Shown: piece by piece, positions 9,076-17,000 of the stretch
Layout of the letters: every line of letters begins with the position of its first letter
Position numbering within the stretch: the stretch's first letter is position 1
DNA from: Actinomyces procaprae
GTDB lineage: Bacteria > Actinomycetota > Actinomycetes > Actinomycetales > Actinomycetaceae
Direction: 5' to 3'
Assembly (NCBI RefSeq): GCF_004798665.1
Contig: NZ_CP039292.1
Coordinates: forward strand, 806,001-870,000
DNA length: 64,000 nt
Program-made: the position numbers and the translations under genes
Notes under the pieces: generated by a model
Told to the model about the DNA's origin: nothing
Database searches by the model: none
Seen by the model: the letters and a program-made list of their open reading frames with translations, nothing else

Positions 9076-9132
9076 GATAAGGGGTCTCCCGTGTGCGGCC
9101 GAGGTCGCGGCGCACACGGGAGACCCCTTATC
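9076..9132. terminator. Perfect 22-bp inverted repeat, probable bidirectional terminator
   Basis: GATAAGGGGTCTCCCGTGTG(CG) at 9076-9097 is exactly complementary to 9111-9132 with a 13-nt loop, followed on the top strand by CATTTTG. It lies between the convergent FMN reductase gene and the ABC-class ATPase gene, where a terminator for both would be expected. Confidence 0.7.
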
Positions 9133-9233
9133 CATTTTGAGATCATTCGAGAAACCGCATGATTCCGCGGTTTCCCCTGACCCGTAGGAAAAACGAGCGT
9201 GCGGGGCGACGCCGAGCGCCGCCCCGCACGCGC

Positions 9234-11924
9234 TCAGGCCAGCTTGAGCCTGCGGTAGCGGTTGACCGCCGCCGCCACGTCAACCATGCGCGGACGCACC
9301 AGGAAGGCCGGGCGGCGATCCAGCGCGTCCAGGCCCTCGTCGTCCAGCAGCGCGTCCAGGTCCTCCAGGCACTCGGCCAGCGTCGACTCCCCGTCGAAGC
9401 GCTGCTCCAAAAGCGCCCGCAGCGCGTAGGCCACGGCCTCCGCCTGCCCGGAGTCGACGACCCCGGCGACGTCGGAGATGTCGATGTCCTCCCGGTCCAG
9501 CGTGAGCGAGTCGGTGCCCCGTGCGCGCGTGCGTACCGGGCCGCGCTGGGTGCGCTGCGAGGGCAGCGGCACCCGCGGGGACTGCATGGGGAAGTCGGCC
9601 AGTGCCGTAGTCTCCCGCGGCTGTGCCGCGGCCACCTCGGCGGCACGCTGGGTGGCGTCATGCAGCACGTAGGAGTCCAGCAGCAGCACCCGGTCCGCCA
9701 CGTCCAGGTAGTCCCCGGATCCGCCCATCACCAGCACCGTGGACACGCCTGCCTCGGCCAGCGCGCCCACGCGGTCCACGAAGGGAGTGATCGGCTCCTG
9801 GTCATCAGACACCAGCGTGCGCATGCGTGCATCACGGATCAGCAGGTTGGTGGCGGAGGTGTCCTCATCCAGCAGCAGCGCGGACGCGCCCGCCTCAATC
9901 GACTCCACGATGGAGGCCGCCTGTGAGGTCGAGCCCGAGGCGTTGGTGGTGGTGAAGGAGGCGGTGTCCCGCTCTCCGGGCAGGTGGGAGATGAAGGGGG
10001 TCAGGTCGACGCCGGTCACCGCCCGCCCGTCGGCGGCCCGCACCTTGACGGCATCGGGAACCGTGGCCACCAGCTCGCGGCCGTCGCCCGGGACGTGGGG
10101 GTAGACGCCCCGCTCGATCGCGCTCAGCAGCGTGGACTTGCCGTGGTAGCCGCCGCCGACGACGAGTGTTACGCCGGAGCCGATGGCGGTGCCGCGCACC
10201 TCGCCGGCGTGCGGCAGGGTCACGGTCGCCGCCAGCGAATCGGGGGCGCTCAGGGGGACGGCGCCCTCCTCCATGGGGGCGTTGCTGACGCCGGAGCGGC
10301 GCGGCAGGATCGAGTCGTCCGCAAGGAAGGACACCCAGCCGTTGTCGAGCACCGCCTGAGTCAGGGCCCGGTGGTCCTCCAGGGTGGCGACGTGCTCCAG
10401 CAGGCGCTCGGCCCGCTCCCCGGTCAGGTCCAGGGCCGCGTTGACCTCGCGGGTCAGGTCGTGGCTGAAGATGTTGGCGGCCTCCCGGCCGCGAATGGTG
10501 CGGCCGCGGGCCGGCAGCGCCACGCGGGCGCGGATCTCGATGATGACGCCTGCGGGGGCCTTGCGCTCGTTGTCGGCGTCGGCACCGGGTGCGTCCGCGT
10601 CGTCCGCATCAGCCTCGGCGTCTGCGGCGGAGGCTGCGGACGCGGGGGAGGAGGCCGACTCCGCGGCCGTGTCGGTTGCGGGGGCGGCGACCTCTTCGGG
10701 GTCGGCTGTCTGGGTTGAGCCGATGGCTGCGGCGAATGCGTCCGCTGTGTCCGTGTCAGTGTCCTCGGCGGGGGCCGTGGTCTCCTCGGCGGCGTCGCCC
10801 TCCTCGGACTCCGTGAGCACCGTGAAGAGGTCGACGACGGCGCTGTCCTGCCCGTCCTCAGCGGGTGAGCCGTCCGTGTTGGCGGCAGCGGCCGCAGCGG
10901 CGTCGGACTGGGCGTCGCCGTCGAGGGCGTCGTCGGACGGTGTGGAGACGATCACCGAGCAGCGCTCGAGGATCTCCTGCCCCGGTGCGGCGATCGACAG
11001 GTTGGTGCCGCGGAAGCCCCGGTGCAGCTCACGGGTGAGGAAGTCGGAGACGGCGATGCGCCGGTCGCGCGTGGACAGCAGGTCCGCGTCCTGCAGCAGC
11101 TTCAGGCCGGGCAGGTCGGCCGGGGCCTGGATGCGGATGCGCGTGGGCGGTGCGTAGGGGTCGGGCTGGACGTAGTCGACGTGCAGGGTCCAGCCCTCCG
11201 TGGCGCGGTAGTGGCCGATGGTGTCGCGGTAGGCGCCGTAGGGGCGGTTGTCCAGCACGTGCAGGTAGTCCACCAGGTCGCTGAGCGTGCCTGTGCGCGG
11301 GCCCTTGTCGTAGCGGCGGCCTTCGCGGCGGTCGTCGCGGCCGTAGCCCTGACCGCGACGGTCACGGTCATACCCCCGGTCCCGGCCGTAGCCGCGGTCG
11401 TAGCGGCCCTCGCGGTTGCCCTCGCGCCGGTCGCCGTAGCCGCGGTTGTTGTCCCGGTCGTAGCTGCGGTTGCCGCGGTCATATCCCCGGTTGCCGCGGT
11501 CGTAGCCGCGGCGGTCGCTGTAGTCGCGGTCTCGGTCGTAGCCCCGGCCGCCCCGGTTGTCCCGGTCGTAGCCGCCGCGGTCGTAGCGGCCCTCGCGGTT
11601 GCCCTCGCGCCGGTCGCCGTAGCCGCGGTTGTTGTCCCGGTCGTAGCTGCGGTTGCCGCGGTCATATCCCCGGCTGCCGCGCTCGTAGCCGCGGCGGTCG
11701 CTGTAGTCGCGGTCTCGGTCGTAGCCCCGGCCGCCCCGGTTGTCCCGGTCATAGCCGCCGCGGTCATCATAGCCGCGCCCGCCGTCGCCCCGGTAGCCGC
11801 GTTCGCTCCGCTCGCCCCGGTCATAACCCCGGTCGTTTCCCCTGTCATATCGGTCGTATCGGTCGCGACGGCTGCCGCGATCCCCGTAGCCGCGGCTGTC
11901 TGTGTAGTCACTGCGCTCAGTCAT
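9234..11924 (-). CDS. ABC-class P-loop ATPase (MRB1590-like family) with a long RGG/RGY-rich N-terminal tail
   Basis: 896 aa. Residues 1 to about 205 are low-complexity Arg/Gly/Asp/Tyr sequence (DRGNRGYDRG, GYGDRREGNREGRYDRG). The conserved ATPase follows: GTLSDLVDYLHVLDNRPYGAYRDT, Walker A VGGGYHGKSTLL (Lys596), the serine-rich signature SGSTSQAASI and Walker B ALLLDEDTSATN (Asp686). These match the ABC_ATPase family (COG3044), whose trypanosome member MRB1590 binds RNA through this fold. An Ala/Asp/Glu-rich insertion (about 345-465) interrupts the domain. RGG-type tails bind RNA and can form condensates, so an RNA-related role is inferred. The start at ATG 11924 is at the beginning of the repeats; an open extension upstream is antisense to lysE-like sequence and rejected. 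Confidence 0.88.
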   Translation of the reverse strand: MTERSDYTDSRGYGDRGSRRDRYDRYDRGNDRGYDRGERSERGYRGDGGRGYDDRGGYDRDNRGGRGYDRDRDYSDRRGYERGSRGYDRGNRSYDRDNNRGYGDRREGNREGRYDRGGYDRDNRGGRGYDRDRDYSDRRGYDRGNRGYDRGNRSYDRDNNRGYGDRREGNREGRYDRGYGRDRGYDRDRRGQGYGRDDRREGRRYDKGPRTGTLSDLVDYLHVLDNRPYGAYRDTIGHYRATEGWTLHVDYVQPDPYAPPTRIRIQAPADLPGLKLLQDADLLSTRDRRIAVSDFLTRELHRGFRGTNLSIAAPGQEILERCSVIVSTPSDDALDGDAQSDAAAAAAANTDGSPAEDGQDSAVVDLFTVLTESEEGDAAEETTAPAEDTDTDTADAFAAAIGSTQTADPEEVAAPATDTAAESASSPASAASAADAEADADDADAPGADADNERKAPAGVIIEIRARVALPARGRTIRGREAANIFSHDLTREVNAALDLTGERAERLLEHVATLEDHRALTQAVLDNGWVSFLADDSILPRRSGVSNAPMEEGAVPLSAPDSLAATVTLPHAGEVRGTAIGSGVTLVVGGGYHGKSTLLSAIERGVYPHVPGDGRELVATVPDAVKVRAADGRAVTGVDLTPFISHLPGERDTASFTTTNASGSTSQAASIVESIEAGASALLLDEDTSATNLLIRDARMRTLVSDDQEPITPFVDRVGALAEAGVSTVLVMGGSGDYLDVADRVLLLDSYVLHDATQRAAEVAAAQPRETTALADFPMQSPRVPLPSQRTQRGPVRTRARGTDSLTLDREDIDISDVAGVVDSGQAEAVAYALRALLEQRFDGESTLAECLEDLDALLDDEGLDALDRRPAFLVRPRMVDVAAAVNRYRRLKLA
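11401..11766 (-). repeat. Tandem 183-bp (61-codon) duplication inside the RGG tail
   Basis: The segment beginning TAGCGGCCCTCGCGGTTGCC at 11,401 recurs at 11,584 in the same frame, so 61 residues of the Arg/Gly/Tyr-rich tail are doubled almost perfectly. Within each copy there are shorter repeats of YDRGN/RGYDRD type. Such an array can change length by slippage or recombination. Confidence 0.85.
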
Positions 11925-12039
11925 GCCCTGATATTGGCACATTTCCGGCGCAACTCCCGACGCGCGTGCCGACGACGGCGGGTCGCGCGTGCGCTCGCCC
12001 GGCTTACGAGGTGTTGCCGGAACCCATAGGGTCACCCCC

Positions 12040-12759
12040 ATGACGCTCCTGTTCGCCCCGTCGACTTCCCTCCAAGTCCTGGCTGCTGCAGGGACCGTCG
12101 CAGCCGCCCCCGCGCTCGGGGGCCTGGTCTCTGCCCCGTTGGCGGTTTCCGCGTCCTGGTCCGGCTTCGCGCCCGCCGTCACCGGCTTCGCCACGGGGCT
12201 GGGGCTGATCGTGGCCATCGGAGCGCAGAACGCCAGGGTGCTGCGCCAGGGGGTGCGGCGGGAGCATGTGGGGCTGGTGGTTGCCATCTGCGCGCTCAGC
12301 GACCTGGCACTGATCGCTATCGGCACCGGCGGGATCGGCGTGGTCGCCCGCCTGGCACCGTGGGTGCTGGAAGTGCTGCGCTGGGGCGGGGTGCTGTACC
12401 TGCTCGGCTTCGCGATCTCCAGCTTCCGCTCGGCCATGCGCCCGGGCGCGCTTGAGCAGGAACAGGCGCGCCCGGCGTCGTCGGTGGCGCTGACCACCCT
12501 GGCGCTGACCTGGCTGAATCCGCACGTCTACCTCGACACCGTGCTGATGCTGGGCACGGTGACCAACGGCTTCGGGGCGGCCCGGTGGGTGGCCGCGGCC
12601 GGCGCCGGGGCGGCGTCGATCCTGTGGTTCACGGCGCTGGGCCTGGGGGCGCGGGCGCTGTCCGGGCCGCTGTCCAGCCCGCGCACCTGGCGGGTGCTGG
12701 ACGTACTGGTCGGCCTGGTCATGCTGGGGGTGGCACTCCACCTGGCCCTGGGCTCCTGA
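12040..12759 (+). CDS. LysE/ArgO-type amino acid exporter
   Basis: 239-aa inner-membrane protein of the LysE/RhtB superfamily, expected to export lysine, arginine or another amino acid. The family motif GLGLIVAIGAQNARVLRQGV is near residues 50-69, followed by five hydrophobic helices and the TWLNPHVYLDT motif. The N-terminus is about 40 residues longer than usual, so an internal start is possible; ATG 12040 gives the longest plausible protein. The closest relatives by motif are actinobacterial LysE/ArgO. The repeat-bounded island begins 21 bp after the stop. Confidence 0.9.
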   Translation: MTLLFAPSTSLQVLAAAGTVAAAPALGGLVSAPLAVSASWSGFAPAVTGFATGLGLIVAIGAQNARVLRQGVRREHVGLVVAICALSDLALIAIGTGGIGVVARLAPWVLEVLRWGGVLYLLGFAISSFRSAMRPGALEQEQARPASSVALTTLALTWLNPHVYLDTVLMLGTVTNGFGAARWVAAAGAGAASILWFTALGLGARALSGPLSSPRTWRVLDVLVGLVMLGVALHLALGS

Positions 12760-12780
12760 CCGGCGCGGCCGCGTCGCTCG

Positions 12781-12838
12781 TCCGCCCCCACTCACCGAGA
12801 TCGGTAGATCTTACGTGCCGAGGTCGGTAGTTATGGCG
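12781..12838 (+). repeat. Left direct repeat of the lipase/NTPase island
   Basis: TCCGCCCCCACTCACCGAGA and on into CGGTAGAT (12,781-12,809) recurs at 19,736-19,764. The 43-bp stretch 12,796-12,838 (CGAGATCGGTAGATCTTACG to GTTATGGCG) recurs exactly at 19,774-19,816. The core is the same 23-bp palindrome-rich unit as after ilvA. The two copies bracket exactly the lipase and NTPase genes. Confidence 0.88.
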
Positions 12839-12918
12839 TGCTGGTTTGGGCACGTCGGCGACGGGCGATCCATATACTTCCAGCCTGGGCTGCGAGGTGG
12901 CGGGCTGAGGAGGCAGTA

Positions 12919-14322
12919 ATGGTGATGCCGCTGGTGGTGGTGCTTCCCGGGATCGGTGGCAGTGAGCTCGCCGACGACGACGGTCGTTCCGTCTACTCCA
13001 TCAACACGCGAGCACTGCTGACCCGGATACTTGCCCCCGCGGCTTTGGATGCCTCACGTCCCTTGCGCGCCACAGGCCTGATTGGTAGTTATGGCCTGGC
13101 CTGGAAGCAGCTGATTACCGGATACGACGGATTGATGCGCGAGCTGATTGGCGCACTTCAGCTGCGCCCCGAGGTCGTCGCAACCGCGGGGCGGGACCAG
13201 CCGAACCCACTCGTCTCCCTACTGGCCTTCCCGTATGACTTCCGGCAGTCGGTGGGCGCCTGTGCGCAGGCGCTGGACCAGGAGCTGCGGAAGTGGCTTT
13301 ACGGGCGCCCAGTGGTAATGGTGGGACACTCCATGGGCGGTCTGGTGGCCGCCTGTTGGTGGGCGCATCTGAGCGACGGCGTGGACGTCAAGGAGATCAT
13401 CACCCTGGGCACCCCGTTCCGCGGGGCCACCAAGGCGCTCGACTTCCTCGTCAATGGCGTGCATGTGGGCGGACTCGGCCTGCCGGAGATCAGCACGGTG
13501 CTGCGGGGCTGGGACTCGGTGTTCGATCTGCTGCCGCATGCGCAGGTGATCGAGGGGAACAGCGAGAGGAACAGCGGGGGGAACAGGGAGAAGAACCATG
13601 ACGGTCTCTACCCTTTCCAGCTGCCAACGGAGCTGATGGCGGCGGTGCCGGGATTCGCGGAGCGTGCCCGGCGGGCGTATGAGACCAATCAGAGTCTGCA
13701 CAAGGCAATGGTCGCGCGTGCGGAGCGAAATGGCGGGCATCCGTTCACGCACTACTACTCGCAGGGGCACACCACGTCGTCGATGGCCCTGCTGGACGGG
13801 GACCGGCTCGCGGTCAACAAGACTGACCCCGACTGGGTGCCCCGAGGCTGGGAGGCGGGGGATGGCACGGTTCCCAGGTTCTCGGCGATTTCGCGGCTTG
13901 CCGAGCAGGAGCCGCGGGCGTGGCGCCGACTCGCGCGGCGGCACGGAGAACTGGTGGATGAGGTGGCCGTCGTGCAACATGTGCGCGACTACGGGCTCGC
14001 GCCCCTACCCGCGGCGGCCCGTGGCGGAAGCGAAGCAGAAGCCGCCCCTTATCTGCGCCTGGACCTGGATGAGGTGGTGCTGGCGGAGCGGCCGGTGCCG
14101 CTGCGCATCAGTGTGGTGAGTGCCGATGGCGAGCCGCTGCCGGCCGGCGAGGTGGCTGGCAGGGTCGCCAGGGTCGGCTTGCGTGCCGCGGCTGACGGAG
14201 ACTCCTGGGCTGCGGAGTTGCCGCCGCTGTCTGAAGGACTGCATGAACTCAGGATCACCGCGACCGGTGTGCCCGGCGTGGACCGTATTACTACCCGAAT
14301 GAGGATTGGAGCCGTGTCATGA
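12919..14322 (+). CDS. LCAT-like alpha/beta-hydrolase (putative phospholipase/acyltransferase)
   Basis: 467 aa. The N-terminus PLVVVLPGIGGSEL is typical of lecithin:cholesterol acyltransferase-like hydrolases (PF02450). The nucleophile elbow is VMVGHSMGGLVA (Ser138), the acid lies in AGDGTVPRFS (Asp315) and the likely histidine is His354 in VVQHVRDYG; this triad order fits LCAT. Residues about 375-467 form a separate beta-rich domain. No signal peptide is visible, so it should act inside the cell, for example on membrane lipids. Start 12919 is chosen for GAGGAGG six bases upstream. The stop overlaps the next start (ATGA), so it is coupled to the NTPase-TPR gene. Inferred role: effector of a two-gene conflict system. 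Confidence 0.82.
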   Translation: MVMPLVVVLPGIGGSELADDDGRSVYSINTRALLTRILAPAALDASRPLRATGLIGSYGLAWKQLITGYDGLMRELIGALQLRPEVVATAGRDQPNPLVSLLAFPYDFRQSVGACAQALDQELRKWLYGRPVVMVGHSMGGLVAACWWAHLSDGVDVKEIITLGTPFRGATKALDFLVNGVHVGGLGLPEISTVLRGWDSVFDLLPHAQVIEGNSERNSGGNREKNHDGLYPFQLPTELMAAVPGFAERARRAYETNQSLHKAMVARAERNGGHPFTHYYSQGHTTSSMALLDGDRLAVNKTDPDWVPRGWEAGDGTVPRFSAISRLAEQEPRAWRRLARRHGELVDEVAVVQHVRDYGLAPLPAAARGGSEAEAAPYLRLDLDEVVLAERPVPLRISVVSADGEPLPAGEVAGRVARVGLRAAADGDSWAAELPPLSEGLHELRITATGVPGVDRITTRMRIGAVS

Positions 14323-17000
14323 GGGAACCTCTGCGCTGGGACTCCCAGGCCGAACCGACCGCCTTGGCGCAGGTGGTGCACGCGGGCTGGCTGCAGCGCC
14401 TGCTGCGTGCCGAGGATGCACGCCGATTTCCGGGGCCGGGCGGGGGCGTTGGGGTTGGGGCCCTGGCGCGTCGAGTCTTCGAGGGCTTCGTCGAGTTGGG
14501 CATCAGCTACGTGCATGAGCCCGCCGATTCCGGGCCCGGCACGCAGTTGCTGCGCCCGCTAGATGAGGTGGTGTCACTGCACCAGGCGACCTGCCTGGAT
14601 ATGTGCGCGGCCTTTTGCAGCGCGGCGCTGGACGCCGGGGTCTACCCGCTGATCCTGACAATTCGCAAGGAGGGGCGGCGGCACGCACTGGTGCTAGTGC
14701 CGCTGGAGCGGAACTGGTCCAGGGGCTGCGAGCCGGTACTTGAGGCTGGCTTCAGCAGCGAGGTGCTGACTGTCGATGGTGCGCCCGTGGTGCAGCTGCT
14801 CGCGGCACATCCGGGTGATGCCCTGGCCACATGGCTGGCTGTTGATGTGCAGCAGGCGAGTACCGTGGGCGGCTCGGTCGGCGACTGGGAGAGTGCCCTC
14901 GACCGCGGGGCGGAGTATGTGCGCGACTGGCAGTGGGAGGTCTGCGTTGATGTTGGGGGACTGTGCGCGCAACGACGTGCGGACGACTCCTTGCCCCCGG
15001 TGGTGCGGGCGGGGGAGGTGCTGGCGCAGGCGTATACGGAGCTGCCGCAGGACTTCACCGCCCTGCAGCTGATTCGGAGCCGGTACAACGTGGTCCCCTT
15101 CTGCCCGCGGCCGGAGCTGGCCCAGCTGCGCGAGTGGGCGCTCAGCACGGCGGAGGCGGGAAGCGCCTCTGCTGGCTCCGCGGGGGCGAGGACGGCGCCG
15201 GACCTCGCCATTGCCGTGGTGGCGGGCGCGGGCGGTACGGGGAAGACGCGTCTGGCCGCGCAGCTGTGCCACAGTCTCTCGGCCATCGGCTGGTGCACGG
15301 GCTTTGTGCCCAGTACCAGCGAGCTCACCGAGGCGGACCTGGAGGTCTTGGCGGAGCTGACCACGGAGCTGCTGATCGTGGTGGACTACGCCGAGGAGGC
15401 CCGGAAGGAGCAGCTGGCCACCCTGCTGCGGCGCCTGCGGGAGCGGAGGTCGCCCACGCGCATTGTGCTCACCGCGCGGGGCACGGATGTGTGGTGGCAG
15501 CAGTTCCAGGAGGAACTGGTGCAGGACGGCATCCGCCTGGGGCGGACGCTGATGATCGCCGGCCTGGGGCGGCACCCCGACTCCCCACTGCTGTTCCGCA
15601 AGGCGGTGCGCAGGTTCTCTCAGCGGCTGGGCCTGCCTGCGCCCCAGAAGCTGGAGGCGCCTGCGGAGCCGGGGACGACGGCGCTGGAGGTGGTGCTGCG
15701 GGCCTGGTTGGCCGTGGTCGGGCAGGTCGGCGAAGCGGAGGTGCCTGATAGCTCAGTGGGGCGAGAGGCGCTGTTTGACCGCGTTCTGGATGTGGAGTTT
15801 GCGCGCTGGAAGCAGTTCCCGGCCCTGGGCGAGGTCAGTGCTGTGCAGCTGCGGCGGGCGGCGGCGACCGTGAGCCTGCTGGCTCCGCGAGGAGAAACCG
15901 GGGTTGATGAGGTGCTGTCTCGCCTGCCCGAGTGGGCCGGTGCTCCGCGGGAGCGGAGCCGCTTTGCGGAGTTGCTGACCACGGCGCTGCTGCGGCCGGC
16001 AACTGCTGGTGAGGGGGTGTATTTGCAGCCCGACCCGGTGGCGGATCACCTGATCTGCTCGGAATTTGGCGAGGACCCGGGACTGCTTGAGCACATTCTG
16101 CCCGCTGACCTGGAGAGCGATGAGCGCCTGCGGCAGGCGGTCAACGCCTGCGTGGTTCTAACACGCGCGGCCGGCGCTGACCAAGCGGTGGCACAAAGCC
16201 TTGCGAGCGCTGCCCTTCACACGCGCTCACAGCTATGGCGTGAAGCGCTGGACGTTGCACTCACACAGGGAGGTCCCTTCGCAAGTGCGCTTGATGAGCT
16301 CGCCAAGTCCGGCTACGAACTGCCCTTCGCTGAGATTGATGCCGCAATCCCCCTCGGGCATAGTTGGCTCCGAGGCCTGGCGGTGACAGCGGCGCGCCGC
16401 TTGCTGGAGGCCGGGGGCCAAGAACCGGCGCGCCGGGCCGCACTACTCAACAACCTGGCGAACAGATTGTCTGAGGTGGGTCGGCGGGGTGAGGCTCTGG
16501 GGGCGGCTCGTGAGGCGGTGGGGCTGCGGCGGGTGCTGGCCGAGCAGGACCCGGCTGCCTTCACCCCGGACCTGGCGATGTCGTTGAACAACCTGGCGAA
16601 CATGCTGTCTGAGGTGGGCCGGCGGGGTGAGGCGCTGGAGGCGGCCCGTGAGGCGGTGGGGCTGTACCGGGGGTTGGCTGAGCAGAACCCGGCCGCCTAT
16701 GCCTCGGGCCTGGCGGGGTCGTTGAGCAACCTGGCGAACATGCTGTCTGAGGTGGGCCGGCGGGGTGAGGCGTTGGAGGTGGCCCGTGAGGCGGTGGGGC
16801 TGTACCGGGGTCTGGCCGAGCAGAACCCGGCCGTCTTCACCCCGGACCTCGCGACATCGTTGGGAAACCTGGCGATCATGCTGTCTGAGGTGGGCCGGCG
16901 GGGTGAGGCGCTGGAGGCGGCCCGTGAGGCGGTGGACCTGTACCGGGGTCTGGCCGAGCAGAACCCGCCGCCTTTACTCCGGGCCTGGCGGGGTCGTTGA
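14319..17000 (+). CDS. STAND-like P-loop NTPase with TPRs, N-terminal part before a frameshift
   Basis: 893 aa as read. Residues about 75-130 resemble a transglutaminase/papain-like fold: TCLDMCAAFC (Cys92) followed by RRHALVLVPL (His122). The P-loop NTPase follows with Walker A VVAGAGGTGKTRLAAQ (Lys309), Walker B ELLIVVDYAEEA (Asp356) and IVLTARG, then helical sequence, then TPR units from about residue 709. Actinobacterial TPR-NTPases with a LLVVDYAE Walker B are known and fit STAND-type switches. The 46-residue TPR period breaks by one base near 16,967 (GAACCCGCCGCC instead of GAACCCGGCCGCC), so translation ends at 17000. With one base restored the protein would continue into 16997-19762 and total about 1814 aa. 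It overlaps the lipase gene by 4 bp. Confidence 0.8.
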   Translation: MREPLRWDSQAEPTALAQVVHAGWLQRLLRAEDARRFPGPGGGVGVGALARRVFEGFVELGISYVHEPADSGPGTQLLRPLDEVVSLHQATCLDMCAAFCSAALDAGVYPLILTIRKEGRRHALVLVPLERNWSRGCEPVLEAGFSSEVLTVDGAPVVQLLAAHPGDALATWLAVDVQQASTVGGSVGDWESALDRGAEYVRDWQWEVCVDVGGLCAQRRADDSLPPVVRAGEVLAQAYTELPQDFTALQLIRSRYNVVPFCPRPELAQLREWALSTAEAGSASAGSAGARTAPDLAIAVVAGAGGTGKTRLAAQLCHSLSAIGWCTGFVPSTSELTEADLEVLAELTTELLIVVDYAEEARKEQLATLLRRLRERRSPTRIVLTARGTDVWWQQFQEELVQDGIRLGRTLMIAGLGRHPDSPLLFRKAVRRFSQRLGLPAPQKLEAPAEPGTTALEVVLRAWLAVVGQVGEAEVPDSSVGREALFDRVLDVEFARWKQFPALGEVSAVQLRRAAATVSLLAPRGETGVDEVLSRLPEWAGAPRERSRFAELLTTALLRPATAGEGVYLQPDPVADHLICSEFGEDPGLLEHILPADLESDERLRQAVNACVVLTRAAGADQAVAQSLASAALHTRSQLWREALDVALTQGGPFASALDELAKSGYELPFAEIDAAIPLGHSWLRGLAVTAARRLLEAGGQEPARRAALLNNLANRLSEVGRRGEALGAAREAVGLRRVLAEQDPAAFTPDLAMSLNNLANMLSEVGRRGEALEAAREAVGLYRGLAEQNPAAYASGLAGSLSNLANMLSEVGRRGEALEVAREAVGLYRGLAEQNPAVFTPDLATSLGNLAIMLSEVGRRGEALEAAREAVDLYRGLAEQNPPPLLRAWRGR

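Noticed and set aside
11022..12029. 335-codon plus-strand frame of Val/Ala repeats
   Set aside because: Antisense of the Arg/Gly/Tyr repeats of the ATPase tail; the hydrophobic repeats are an artefact of reading that sequence backwards.
11925..12497. Upstream extension of the ABC-class ATPase frame
   Set aside because: It is antisense to the LysE-type exporter gene; conserved and repeat sequence begin at the ATG at 11924.
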